Source: Streptomyces mayonensis (GTDB lineage: Bacteria; Actinomycetota; Actinomycetes; Streptomycetales; Streptomycetaceae). Taken from it: a DNA stretch of 64,000 nt. Below the pieces are notes generated by a model that searched no databases, was not told where the DNA came from, and saw only the letters and a program-made list of their open reading frames with translations. The stretch is from contig NZ_JACBYP010000021.1 of NCBI RefSeq assembly GCF_018982965.1, positions 25,112-89,111 of the forward strand. The letters are read 5' to 3'. Below, one piece after another: positions 44,002 to 52,430 of the stretch; position 1 is the first letter of the stretch; each line of letters opens with the position of its first letter. The position numbers were made by a program, and so were the translations under genes.

Positions 44002-44917
44002 GAAACCGGACACTGAGACGCCGGACACTGAGACACCGAACGGTGACACACCGAGCGCTGACGCACCGGCCGCCGAGACACCGGCCGCCGAAACGGTCCG
44101 GGTACGGTGCGACGTCGCCGACGGCGTCGCCCGCGTGCGGCTCGCCCGGCCGCGCGCCCGCAACGCCGTCGACCTGGAGATGTGCCGGCAGCTGCGGTCC
44201 GTCTTCGAGGACCTCGACGCCGACGACGACGTGCGGGTCGTCCTGCTGTCCGCCGAGGGCCCGGCGTTCTGCGCGGGCGCCGACCTCAAGGAGCGGGCCG
44301 GCCGGGACGCCGCCTGGGTACGCCGGCGGCGTCAGGCCTCCTTCGCCGCCTACGACGCCGTCGAGCGCTGCCGCCGCCCCGTCGTCGCCCTGGTGCACGG
44401 CGCGGTCGTGGGCAGCGGCGGCGAGATCACCCTGGCGGCGGACTTCGCGGTCGCCGCCGAGGACACCGCCTTCCGCTTCCCCGAGGCCCACTGGGGGACG
44501 GTCGGCGCCACCCAGCGTCTGCAGCGCGTCATCGGGCGGCGGCGCGCCAAGGAGCTGCTGTTCACCAACCGGGTCATGCCGGCCGCCGAGGCCGCCGAGC
44601 TGGGCGTCGTCTCCCGCGTGGTGCCGGGCGACCGGCTGGCGCGGGCGGGCGAGGAGATCGCCGCCTCGATCGCGGGGGCGCCGCCGCTGGCCATGGCCCT
44701 GACCAAGCGCGCCGTCGACCTCGGCGGCGAGACCGACCTCGACCGGGGGATCCGGATCGAGATGGCGGCCATCGAACAGTGCCTGGCCGACGACGGCTGG
44801 CGCGACGGCGTCGCCCGCTTCGCCCGCCGCCACGGCGACGGTCCCGAGAGCACCGGGAGCACCGGCGATCGCGGCAGCACCGGCGATCCCGGCAGTACAG
44901 AGGAGGAAGAGAAGTGA
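43988..44917 (+). CDS. Enoyl-CoA hydratase (two-Glu crotonase)
   Basis: A 309-aa crotonase with both hydratase glutamates, E146 in GSGGEITLAAD and E166 in FPEAHWG, and CoA-binding PAFCAGADLKE. Unusual are a 35-residue N-terminal extension of PDTET/TPAAET repeats and a C-terminal STGDRGSTGDPGSTEEEE tail; both are low complexity. The codons of the Glu tail also supply the AGGAGG ribosome site of the following synthetase. It overlaps the CoA-transferase gene by 14 nt. Confidence 0.88.
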   Translation: MAGAEKPDTETPDTETPNGDTPSADAPAAETPAAETVRVRCDVADGVARVRLARPRARNAVDLEMCRQLRSVFEDLDADDDVRVVLLSAEGPAFCAGADLKERAGRDAAWVRRRRQASFAAYDAVERCRRPVVALVHGAVVGSGGEITLAADFAVAAEDTAFRFPEAHWGTVGATQRLQRVIGRRRAKELLFTNRVMPAAEAAELGVVSRVVPGDRLARAGEEIAASIAGAPPLAMALTKRAVDLGGETDLDRGIRIEMAAIEQCLADDGWRDGVARFARRHGDGPESTGSTGDRGSTGDPGSTEEEEK

Positions 44918-46563
44918 CGGATCTCGATCTCGCCGCCGTATGCCCCCTGACCGCGCACGCGGCCCTGGAGCGGGCGGCGCTGCTCGCCCCCGACGTCGAG
45001 GCCGTGGTCACCGCGGCCGAGCGGATCACCTACCGCGACCTCGCCGCCGAGGTCGTCCGCGTCCGCGCGGCGCTGGCGGCCGCCGGCATCGGCCGCGGCG
45101 ACCGCGTCGGCCTCTGCCTCGGAAACGGGCCGCGCTGGGTCGCCCTCTTCGTCGCACTGGGCTCCGTCGGCGCGGTCACCGTGCCGGTCAACACCCGCTA
45201 CAGCGCCGACGAGGTCCGCCACACGCTGGCCCACGCCCGGGTCGGCACGCTCTTCGTCGCCGACCGCGTGCTGAACGTCGACTTCCACGCGGTGCTGCGC
45301 GAGATCGGCATCGGTGCGGACGCCACGCCCACCTGCCCCACCCTGCCCGACCTGGAGCGGGTCGTGGTGTGCGGCGACACGGTGCCCCACTGGGCGACGC
45401 CGTGGCCGGAGTTCCTGGCCCGCGGCACCGGCGAGGTCCCGGCCACCGGCACCCCGGACGACGTACTGCTCGTCCAGTACACCTCCGGCACGACCGCACG
45501 CCCCAAGGGTGTCCTGCTCACCCACCGCAGCATGTGCGCCGACGGCTTCTTCTCCGGCGCCCGGCTCGGCCTGCGCCCGGGCGACCGCTTCCACAGCGCA
45601 CGGCCCTTCTTCCACGTCGCCGGCAGCACCCTGTCCGTGCTCGCCTGCCTCCAGCACGCCACGACGCTGGTGACCATGCCGCGGTTCGAGCCGGCGGAGG
45701 CGCTGCGGCTGCTGGAGGAGGAACGCTGCACCCACTTCTCCGGCAACGACACCATCGCCCTGCTGCTGCTCAACCACCCCGACCGCGCCCGCCGCACCCT
45801 GCGGCTGCGCGGCGCCTGGGTCGCCGCCTCCCCCACCGTGATCCGCCGGGTCATCGACGAACTCGGCGCGACCGAGTGCGTCGCCGGGTACGGCCTGTCG
45901 GAGGCGTCCCCGAACGTCGCCCAGTCCTGCTGGTGGGAACCGGACGGGGTACGGGCCTCCGGCGCGATGCAGGCGGAACCCGGCGTCGAGGTGCGCATCC
46001 GGGCCCTGGACGGCAGCCGTGACTGCGAACCCGGCGAACGTGACTGCGAGCCCGGCGAACCCGGCTCGATCCTGGTCCGCGGCTGGAACGTGATGCAGGG
46101 ATACCTCGACGACCCCGACGCGACCGCCGCCGCCGTCGACCCGGACGGCTGGCTCGCCACCGGCGACGTCGGCGCCCTCGACGCGTCCGGCCGCCTGCAC
46201 TTCACGGGCCGTACCAAGGACATCATCCGGGTCGGCGGCGAGAACGTCGCCCCGGCCGACGTCGAGGACGTCCTGCACCGCCACCCCGGTGTACGGCAGG
46301 CGGTGGTGGTCGGCGTGCCCGACGAGCGGCTGATGGAGGTGCCGTTCGCGTTCGTCGTGCTCACCGGTCCGGGTCCCACCGAACAGGAGCTGATCGACTG
46401 GGCCCGCACCCGCATGGCGGGGTTCAAGGTGCCCCGGCACCTGCGCATCGTGGACGGCTTCGAGGGCATCGGCATGACCGCCAGCTCGAAGGTGCAGAAG
46501 AACCGTCTCGCCGCCCACGCCCGCACCCTGCTGGGCCACGACGACACCGGGGCCGCGGCATGA
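44914..46563 (+). CDS. AMP-forming acyl-CoA synthetase
   Basis: A 549-aa ANL-superfamily ligase. The ATP P-loop is QYTSGTTARPKGV, followed by YGLSEASP, the hinge GDVGALDASGRLHFTGRTKD, and catalytic Lys in MTASSKVQKNRL. It lacks a signal or extra domain. A local duplication gives RDCEPGERDCEPGEPGS around residues 369-385, on a surface loop. It would activate the island's substrate to a CoA thioester. Start GTG overlaps the preceding stop (GTGA). Confidence 0.9.
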   Translation: MTDLDLAAVCPLTAHAALERAALLAPDVEAVVTAAERITYRDLAAEVVRVRAALAAAGIGRGDRVGLCLGNGPRWVALFVALGSVGAVTVPVNTRYSADEVRHTLAHARVGTLFVADRVLNVDFHAVLREIGIGADATPTCPTLPDLERVVVCGDTVPHWATPWPEFLARGTGEVPATGTPDDVLLVQYTSGTTARPKGVLLTHRSMCADGFFSGARLGLRPGDRFHSARPFFHVAGSTLSVLACLQHATTLVTMPRFEPAEALRLLEEERCTHFSGNDTIALLLLNHPDRARRTLRLRGAWVAASPTVIRRVIDELGATECVAGYGLSEASPNVAQSCWWEPDGVRASGAMQAEPGVEVRIRALDGSRDCEPGERDCEPGEPGSILVRGWNVMQGYLDDPDATAAAVDPDGWLATGDVGALDASGRLHFTGRTKDIIRVGGENVAPADVEDVLHRHPGVRQAVVVGVPDERLMEVPFAFVVLTGPGPTEQELIDWARTRMAGFKVPRHLRIVDGFEGIGMTASSKVQKNRLAAHARTLLGHDDTGAAA

Positions 46564-47558
46564 CCCGTATCCCCACGCCCCTCACCGACCTGCTCGGCAT
46601 CGACCTGCCGGTCGTGCAGGCAGGCATGTCCTGGGCGTCCTCCAGCTCCGCCCTGCCCCTCGCGGTCAGCCGGGCGGGCGGTCTGGGCGTGGTCGCCGCG
46701 GGCCCGATGCGCCTGCCCGACCTGGCCCGCGCCCTGGACGAGACGGCCGACGGCACCGACCGGCCCTGGGCGGTCAACCTCCCGCTCTACCGGGCGGGCG
46801 CCGACGAGGTCGTCGAGCTGCTGCTGGCCCGGCGCCCGCCGGTGCTGATCGCCTCCCAGGGCGGACCGCGCCGCTACCTGGACCGCTTCCACGACGTGGG
46901 GACCGTCTGCCTGCACGTCGTCGCCGGGGTCGAGCACGCCCGCAAGGCCGCCGACGCCGGTGTGGACGGGCTGGTCGTCGTCGGCGCCGAGGCCGGCGGG
47001 CATCCGCCGCCCGGGATGGTCACCACGCAGGTGCTGGTGCGCGCGGTGGTCTCCGCCGTGCCCGGCGTGCCGGTCGTCGCCTCCGGGGGCGTCGCGGACG
47101 GCGCGGGCCTCGCGGCGATGCTCGCCCTCGGCGCGGACGGCGCCCAGTTCGGCACCCGTTTCCTCGCCACCGAGGAGGCCACCGTGCACCCCGCCTACAA
47201 GGCGGCCGTCGTCGCCGCCGGCGTCGACTCCACCCGTACGGTCGGCCGCGGCCTCGGCACGATCCGCGCCCTGGACAACGACTTCACCCGCCGGATGACC
47301 GGGCTGGAGGAGGACGGGGCGGAACTGGACGTGCGGCGGGGCGCATTCGCCTCCGCCAGCCTGAAGGACGCCGCGCTGGACGGCCTGGTGGACACCGGCA
47401 AGGTGGAGGCGGGCCAGTCCGCGGGGCTGGTCGACGCGGTGCTGCCGGCGGCGGAGGTCGTGGACCGCATCGTCGCCGAGTACCACCGGGCGGTCTCCCG
47501 GCTGCCGGTGCCCGCCGCCGGCCCGCACCCCGTCCCGGCCTCGACGGCCGGCACCTGA
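46560..47558 (+). CDS. FMN-dependent nitronate monooxygenase/enoyl-reductase-like protein
   Basis: A 332-aa TIM-barrel flavoprotein (2-nitropropane dioxygenase family). The FMN phosphate site is seen in VVGAEAGGHPPP and VVASGGVADGAGLAAMLALG. In a CoA-ester operon it is more likely an acyl-CoA-linked flavin reductase, as FabK or the cholesterol enzyme IpdC are, than a detoxifier of nitronates; this is inference from context. ATG overlaps the synthetase stop. Last gene of the MarR-controlled operon. Confidence 0.82.
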   Translation: MTRIPTPLTDLLGIDLPVVQAGMSWASSSSALPLAVSRAGGLGVVAAGPMRLPDLARALDETADGTDRPWAVNLPLYRAGADEVVELLLARRPPVLIASQGGPRRYLDRFHDVGTVCLHVVAGVEHARKAADAGVDGLVVVGAEAGGHPPPGMVTTQVLVRAVVSAVPGVPVVASGGVADGAGLAAMLALGADGAQFGTRFLATEEATVHPAYKAAVVAAGVDSTRTVGRGLGTIRALDNDFTRRMTGLEEDGAELDVRRGAFASASLKDAALDGLVDTGKVEAGQSAGLVDAVLPAAEVVDRIVAEYHRAVSRLPVPAAGPHPVPASTAGT

Positions 47559-47588
47559 CCGGCCCGGGAGGGCCGCGGGAACGACGAA

Positions 47589-47622
47589 CGGGCCGGTTCC
47601 CCCGTCCCGGGGAACCGGCCCG
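47589..47622. terminator. Bidirectional terminator, catabolic operon/catalase
   Basis: A perfect 14-bp stem (CGGGCCGGTTCCCC with GGGGAACCGGCCCG) around a 6-nt loop, between two convergent genes. Confidence 0.88.
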
Positions 47623-47652
47623 TCGCTACGGCAAGCGGTCCAGTGCTGGATG

Positions 47653-49104
47653 TCAGCCGCGAAGGGCCTGGACCGCGGCCTCCAGCCGCTTGCCGAAGTC
47701 ACCGTCGGCCTGACGGAAGTTGCCGACCGCACGCTCCACGATGTCGTCGCGCGAGACGCCGGAGAGGGCACCGGCCAGGTTGTTGACCAGCCGCTCCTTC
47801 TCGTCCTCGGTCATCAGCCGGTACAGGTTGCCCGCCTGGACGAAGTCGTTGTCCTCGGCGTGCGAGGGGGCCTCGGTCTCGCCGGTGACACCGGAGACCG
47901 CGACCGGCTGCCACAGGGCCCGGTCCGTCTGGAAGGGGCCGCCGAAGCTGTTCGGCTCGTAGTTCTTCGCACCCTTGTGGCGGCCGTCGTACAGGTAGCC
48001 GTCACGGGAGTTGGTGCGTGCCTCGGTGGCGTGCGGGCGGTTCACCGGCAGGTGGTCGGCGTTGATGCCGACGCGGTAACGGTGGGCGTCGCCGTAGGAG
48101 AAGAGACGGCCCTGGAGCATCTTGTCCGGGGACGGACCGATGCCGGGCACGAAGTGCGCCGGGGAGAAGATCGACTGCTCGACCTCCGCGAAGACGTTCT
48201 CCGGGTTGCGGTTGAGCTCCAGCTTGCCGAACTCGATGACCGGGTAGTCCGCGTGCGGCCACACCTTGGTCAGGTCGAACGGGTTGAAGCGGTACTTCGC
48301 CGCGTCGGCGACGGGCATGATCTGCACACCGACGGTCCAGGACGGGAAGTCCCCGCGCTCGATGGCCTGCCGCAGGTCGCGCTGGTGGGAGTCGGGGTCC
48401 TCACCGGCGAGCTTGTCGGCCTCGGCCTGCGTGAGGGTCTTGATGCCCTGGTCCGTCTTGAAGTGGTACTTGACCCAGAAGGCCTCGCCGGCCGCGTTGC
48501 TCCACTGGTAGGTGTGCGAGCCGAAGCCGTCCATGTGGCGGTACGACGCCGGGATGCCGCGGTCGCCGAACAGCCAGGTCACCTGGTGCGTCGACTCCGG
48601 GGACAGGCCCCAGAAGTCCCAGACGTTGTCCATCTCCGTGGACCCCGTGTAGGGGTCGCGCTTCTGGGTGTGGATGAAGTCGGGGAACTTGATGGCGTCC
48701 TTGATGAAGAACACCGGGGTGTTGTTGCCGACGAGGTCGTAGTTGCCCTCTTCGGTGTAGAACTTCAGCGCGAAGCCACGCGGGTCGCGGACGGCGTCCG
48801 CCGCGCCCAGGTTGCCGGCCACCGTGGAGAAGCGGAGGAAGGTCTCCGTCTCCTTGCCGACCTCGGAGAGGAAGGCGGCGCGCGTGTACGGGGTGACGTC
48901 GGCGGTGACCGTGAAGGTGCCGTACGCACCGGCGCCGCGGGCGTGCACGACGCGCTCCGGGATGCGCTCACGGTTGAAGTGGGCCAGCTTCTCCAGAAGC
49001 AGCTGGTCCTGGACGAGCACGGGGCCGCCGACGCCCGCAGTCTCGCTGTTCTGGTTGTCGGCTACCGGAGCACCGGCTTCCGTAGTAAGCGGTCCCTGAG
49101 TCAC
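47653..49104 (-). CDS. Monofunctional heme catalase
   Basis: A 483-aa clade 3 catalase decomposing H2O2. Essential residues are distal H54 in [13 protein letters not shown]127 in [10 protein letters not shown] and the heme-ligand Tyr337 in [12 protein letters not shown]. The GTG at 49104 has GGAGG in front; longer in-frame starts run into the divergent promoter. The neighbouring Fur-family gene and shared operator resemble Streptomyces catA-catR, where peroxide relieves repression. Confidence 0.95.
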   Translation of the reverse strand: MTQGPLTTEAGAPVADNQNSETAGVGGPVLVQDQLLLEKLAHFNRERIPERVVHARGAGAYGTFTVTADVTPYTRAAFLSEVGKETETFLRFSTVAGNLGAADAVRDPRGFALKFYTEEGNYDLVGNNTPVFFIKDAIKFPDFIHTQKRDPYTGSTEMDNVWDFWGLSPESTHQVTWLFGDRGIPASYRHMDGFGSHTYQWSNAAGEAFWVKYHFKTDQGIKTLTQAEADKLAGEDPDSHQRDLRQAIERGDFPSWTVGVQIMPVADAAKYRFNPFDLTKVWPHADYPVIEFGKLELNRNPENVFAEVEQSIFSPAHFVPGIGPSPDKMLQGRLFSYGDAHRYRVGINADHLPVNRPHATEARTNSRDGYLYDGRHKGAKNYEPNSFGGPFQTDRALWQPVAVSGVTGETEAPSHAEDNDFVQAGNLYRLMTEDEKERLVNNLAGALSGVSRDDIVERAVGNFRQADGDFGKRLEAAVQALRG

Positions 49105-49163
49105 GTACGCCTCCTGCGCCAATCCTGATGAGCCTGTCCCTTGGCTAATGCCGTAGCCGATCC

Positions 49164-49181
49164 TACAATGGACAATGTCTA
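49164..49181. promoter_or_regulatory. Candidate Fur/CatR operator
   Basis: TACAATGGACAATGTCTA contains a direct ACAATG repeat and a partial inverted CATTGT pattern, as in PerR/CatR boxes. It lies between the divergent catalase and Fur-type genes, 67 nt from the regulator start. Confidence 0.55.
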
Positions 49182-49247
49182 AGTCAAGCAAGGCTCCAAA
49201 GTCACACCCGTTCGGGACTCGATCCCCCTACTGCTAGGCTGGTTCGC

Positions 49248-49664
49248 ATGAGTGACCTACTGGAACGGCTGCGTGGACGCGGATGGCGCATGACCGCGCA
49301 GCGGCGCGTGGTGGCCGAGGTCCTCGACGGCGAACACGTTCACCTGACGGCCGACGAGGTGCACGCCCGCGCCGTGGACAAGCTCCCGGAGATCTCCAGG
49401 GCGACGGTCTACAACACCCTGGGCGAGCTGGTCACACTCGGCGAGGTGCTGGAAGTCGCGACGGACAAGCGCGCCAAGCGCTACGACCCGAACGCGCACC
49501 AGCCCCACCACCACCTGGTCTGCGCCCGGTGCGGCGCGATCCGTGACGTCCACCCGACCGGCAACCCGCTGGCCGACCTCCCCGACTCGGAGCGCTTCGG
49601 CTTCACCGTGTCGGACGTCGAGGTCACGTACCGCGGCACCTGCCCGAACTGCGCGACCGCGTAG
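49248..49664 (+). CDS. Fur-family peroxide regulator (CatR-like)
   Basis: A 138-aa Fur/PerR-type metalloregulator. The winged helix contains RMTAQRRVVAEVL and ISRATVYNTLGELVTLG. Metal ligands are HQPHHHLVCARCG and the C-terminal CPNC pair forming the structural zinc site. Divergent from catalase, so the natural role is peroxide-sensing repression of that gene. ATG at 49248 is preceded by CTGGTTCGC, a weak ribosome site. Confidence 0.9.
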   Translation: MSDLLERLRGRGWRMTAQRRVVAEVLDGEHVHLTADEVHARAVDKLPEISRATVYNTLGELVTLGEVLEVATDKRAKRYDPNAHQPHHHLVCARCGAIRDVHPTGNPLADLPDSERFGFTVSDVEVTYRGTCPNCATA

Positions 49665-49714
49665 CCGCGGATTTGCTTCTCGTCTTCACGGTGACGTAGT
49701 GTTCCATTCACCGA

Positions 49715-49788
49715 CGCGGGGTGGAGCAGCTCGGTAGCTCGCTGGGCTCATAACCCAGAGGTCGCAGGTTCAAATCCTGTCCCCGCTA
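49715..49788 (+). tRNA. Initiator tRNA-fMet (CAT), copy 1
   Basis: A 74-nt cloverleaf without encoded CCA. Initiator features: C1 unpaired with T72, and three G-C pairs flanking the anticodon (GGGCTCATAACCC). The T arm is GCAGGTTCAAATCCTGT. A 15-bp perfect terminator hairpin follows. Identical to the minus-strand copy at 52261-52334. Confidence 0.97.
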
Positions 49789-49796
49789 CTGAAGGA

Positions 49797-49830
49797 CTGG
49801 GGCCGGAATCCAAAAGGATTCCGGCCCCAG
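49797..49830 (+). terminator. tRNA-fMet copy 1 terminator
   Basis: CTGGGGCCGGAATCC, AAAA, GGATTCCGGCCCCAG: a 15-bp perfect stem with a tetraloop. Confidence 0.9.
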
Positions 49831-49834
49831 TCGC

Positions 49835-50022
49835 ATAGCTACGGGCAGTCGCGCGCGTGGCTGGGGGCAGTCGCGAGTCGCGCACCTGCGGGCAATCGTG
49901 CCGCAGGGCGGCACTGGTGGGCGGTGGGGGCACCTCCCGCTCGAGCGAAGCCGAGAGTGGGGGAGGCACCCCGTCAGCGCCGGGCAGCGCGACCCGCCCC
50001 CGCCCAGCACCAACCCCGGGCA
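49835..50022 (+). repeat. Dispersed intergenic repeat, copy B
   Basis: Same element as 33556-33718: GTAGCTGCGGGCA-like units, then GCACCTGCGGGCAATCGTGC and CGCCGGGCAGCGCGACCC. It carries a different inserted palindrome (about 49925-49972, GGGGGCACCTCCC ... GGGGGAGGCACCCC). It lies between the tRNA terminator and the 3' end of the Sel1 gene. Confidence 0.8.
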
Positions 50023-50076
50023 CCTCATCCCACAAGCACCGAGCACCTCACAAAGGCACCCCAGCCCAGCGCAGCG

Positions 50077-52032
50077 TCACGCCGACAACTCCTGCCGCAA
50101 CGCATCCCGCAGCCTCGCCGCCCGCTCCCCCACCTCCGCCGGCCCCAGCGACACCGCGAGGTCCGCCCACCGCTGCCCCTCGGCCAGCTCCCCCCGCCGC
50201 GCGAACACCAGCGCCAGCCGCAGCGCCGCCCGCCCGTGCCCCGCGTCGGCCGCCCGGCGCCACCACACCACGGCCTCCGGCTCGCTCCCCTCGCGGGCCA
50301 GCAGCAGCCCCAGGTTGAACGCGCCGTTGCGGGATCCGGCCTCGGCCGCCTCCCGGTACCAGCGCGCCGCCTCCACCACGTCACCCCGCGCCGCGGCCAG
50401 CATCCCGACCCGCACCTGGGCGCGGCGGTGCCCCTGGGAGGCCGCCCGCTCGTACCACTCCTCGCACTCGGACTTCCCGTGCTCCGGCTCGCCCAGTTCG
50501 TGCGCGGGCGCCGGCGGCCGGCGCGCGTCCAGCACCGTCGCCAGCCGGTACGCGGCCTCCGCGCTGCCGCCCCCCGCCGCGCAGCGCAGGAACCGCTCCG
50601 CGTCCCGCTCGTCCCCGGCACGCAGCCGCGCGATCCCGACCTGCAGCGCCGCCTCCGTGTGACCGGCGGCGGCGGCCCGCTCGTACCAGCGCAGCGCCGA
50701 CCGCCCCGCGTCCCGTCCGGCGTACAGGATCCCGAGGTTGAAGGCGGCGTCGACGCTGCCCGCCTCGGCGGCCTTGGAGAACCACGGCTCGGCGCCACTC
50801 TCGTCACCGGCCCGCAGCAGCAGGACGGCCAGCGCGTTGGAGGCCTCCCGGTGACCGGCGTACGCGGCCCGCCGGTACCACTGCTCGGCTTGCGTGGTGC
50901 GGCCCTGCTCGGCGCAGAGCAGCCCGAGGTTGTACGCCCCGTTGTCGTCGCCGGCATCCATCGCGGCCCGGTACCAGCGCTCGGCGGTCTGGGTCTCACC
51001 GCGCTCGGCGTGCAGTGCGCCCAGGGCGTTGGCGGCGTTGCCGTCGCCGTCCTGGGCGGCGCGCAGCCACCACACGGCGGCGCTCTCGGTGTCCCCGGCG
51101 TCCCGCAGCAGGAAGCCGAGCGCGCAGGCGGCACGGGCCTCGCCGTCCTTGGCCGACGTCAGGTACCAGCGGCCGGCCTCCTTGAGCTCGCCCCGCTTCT
51201 CCAGGATCGTCCCGAGCTGCAGCGCGGCACGCCGGTGGCCGCGCGCGGCGGCCTGCCGGTACCACTGCTCGATCTCGCCCGGCCCCGCCCCCGTTGCCGA
51301 ACCGGCCCCGGCCGGACGCCCGCCGTCACGGCCACGGTCCCGCCCACTCTCACGGCCGTCGCCGCCGTCGTCGTCGCGGTCCTGCCCGGGCCGCCTTCCG
51401 GACTGCCCTGCCTGCCCCGACTGCCCTGCCTGCCCCGACTGCCCCGTCCGTCCGGCGCGCCGGTCCAGCGTCCGCGCCAGCCGGTAGGCGGCCTCCCGGT
51501 GCCCCCGCTCGGCCGCGGCCCGCATCCACCGCTCGGCCCCGGTGTCGTCGCCGCGGTGCTCCAGCAGGTCGGCGAGGGCGTAGGCGCCCAGCACGTGACC
51601 CTGTTCGGCGGACTGGCACAGCCAGTACTCGGCGGCGGGCTCGTCCCCGCGCTCGCGGAAGTGCCGGCCCAGCGCGTGGGCGGCGGGGACGGACCCGGCG
51701 ACGGCGGCGATGCGCCACCAGCCGGCCGCCTCGTCGGCGTAACCGCGCTGGTGCAGCAGTACGCCCAGATTGTTGGCGGCGGCCCGGTCACCGGCCGCGG
51801 TGGCGGCACGCAGATGGGACTCGGCGCCCTCGAAGTCGCCGCGGCGCAGCAGCATCGCGCCGAGGACGCTCATCGCCTCGACGTCACCGCCGTCGACGGC
51901 GAGCCGCAGCCGCACCTCTTCAGCCGCCTCGTCGGCCGCTTCCTGGGCCTCGTCCGCGGCTTCCTCCTGACTGGACGGCTGCGCAAAACGCCCTGTCTCG
52001 AACAGATTTGCCATGTCCCCCATAACGTCCAT
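50077..52032 (-). CDS. Sel1/TPR-repeat protein
   Basis: A 651-aa cytosolic solenoid. About 15 Sel1-like repeats of 34-36 residues run through the protein (pattern GDxxGAxxLGxLLxxRGxxxxAexWYRRAAxxGH). An Arg/Gly/Asp-rich linker interrupts them at about 180-235 (GQSGQAGQSGRRPGQDRDDD), itself made of short repeats. A protein-interaction scaffold is likely; the partner is unknown. It starts at ATG 52032 (MDVMGDMANLFE), with alternative in-frame ATGs at 52023 and 52014. Flanked by the two inverted tRNA-fMet genes. Confidence 0.85.
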   Translation of the reverse strand: MDVMGDMANLFETGRFAQPSSQEEAADEAQEAADEAAEEVRLRLAVDGGDVEAMSVLGAMLLRRGDFEGAESHLRAATAAGDRAAANNLGVLLHQRGYADEAAGWWRIAAVAGSVPAAHALGRHFRERGDEPAAEYWLCQSAEQGHVLGAYALADLLEHRGDDTGAERWMRAAAERGHREAAYRLARTLDRRAGRTGQSGQAGQSGQAGQSGRRPGQDRDDDGGDGRESGRDRGRDGGRPAGAGSATGAGPGEIEQWYRQAAARGHRRAALQLGTILEKRGELKEAGRWYLTSAKDGEARAACALGFLLRDAGDTESAAVWWLRAAQDGDGNAANALGALHAERGETQTAERWYRAAMDAGDDNGAYNLGLLCAEQGRTTQAEQWYRRAAYAGHREASNALAVLLLRAGDESGAEPWFSKAAEAGSVDAAFNLGILYAGRDAGRSALRWYERAAAAGHTEAALQVGIARLRAGDERDAERFLRCAAGGGSAEAAYRLATVLDARRPPAPAHELGEPEHGKSECEEWYERAASQGHRRAQVRVGMLAAARGDVVEAARWYREAAEAGSRNGAFNLGLLLAREGSEPEAVVWWRRAADAGHGRAALRLALVFARRGELAEGQRWADLAVSLGPAEVGERAARLRDALRQELSA

Positions 52033-52196
52033 CGTCGCACCACCTGCAACCTCGGTACATCCGGTATACCGCAGTCAGTGAGGTCACTTCAGCGTTTTGT
52101 CGACATGCCCACAGGGAGACAAGTCAAACACAGATGTGCCCAACTCCCCCTGGCGGCGCGGCCGTCGGTTCTCCCGGTACATGCGTTCGCACAACA

Positions 52197-52232
52197 CGAA
52201 GGCCCGGATCCCTTTCGGAATCCGGGCCTTCG
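52197..52232 (-). terminator. tRNA-fMet copy 2 terminator
   Basis: CGAAGGCCCGGAT pairs with ATCCGGGCCTTCG, a 13-bp stem about 30 nt beyond the 3' end of the minus-strand tRNA. Confidence 0.85.
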
Positions 52233-52260
52233 TTGTCGTCGCGCACAGCCACGACTTCAG

Positions 52261-52334
52261 TAGCGGGGACAGGATTTGAACCTGCGACCTCTGGGTTATG
52301 AGCCCAGCGAGCTACCGAGCTGCTCCACCCCGCG
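52261..52334 (-). tRNA. Initiator tRNA-fMet (CAT), copy 2
   Basis: A sequence-identical 74-nt copy of the tRNA at 49715-49788, in opposite orientation 2.5 kb away. It has the same initiator hallmarks (1:72 mismatch, GGG/CCC anticodon stem). Confidence 0.97.
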
Positions 52335-52430
52335 CCGTTGTGTGCACAACCCTAGCACGGCGCGGGATGGGCCTTGACCAGCTCGAACGCCGGCCCCGAC
52401 GCGACCGGGCGGTCAGCCGGGACCGGACGG

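Noticed and set aside
36263..47558. Genomic island bounded by integrase or att sites
   Set aside because: No integrase, transposase or duplicated att-like sequence found at the borders; the tRNA genes lie 2 kb away and no partial tRNA copy is visible.
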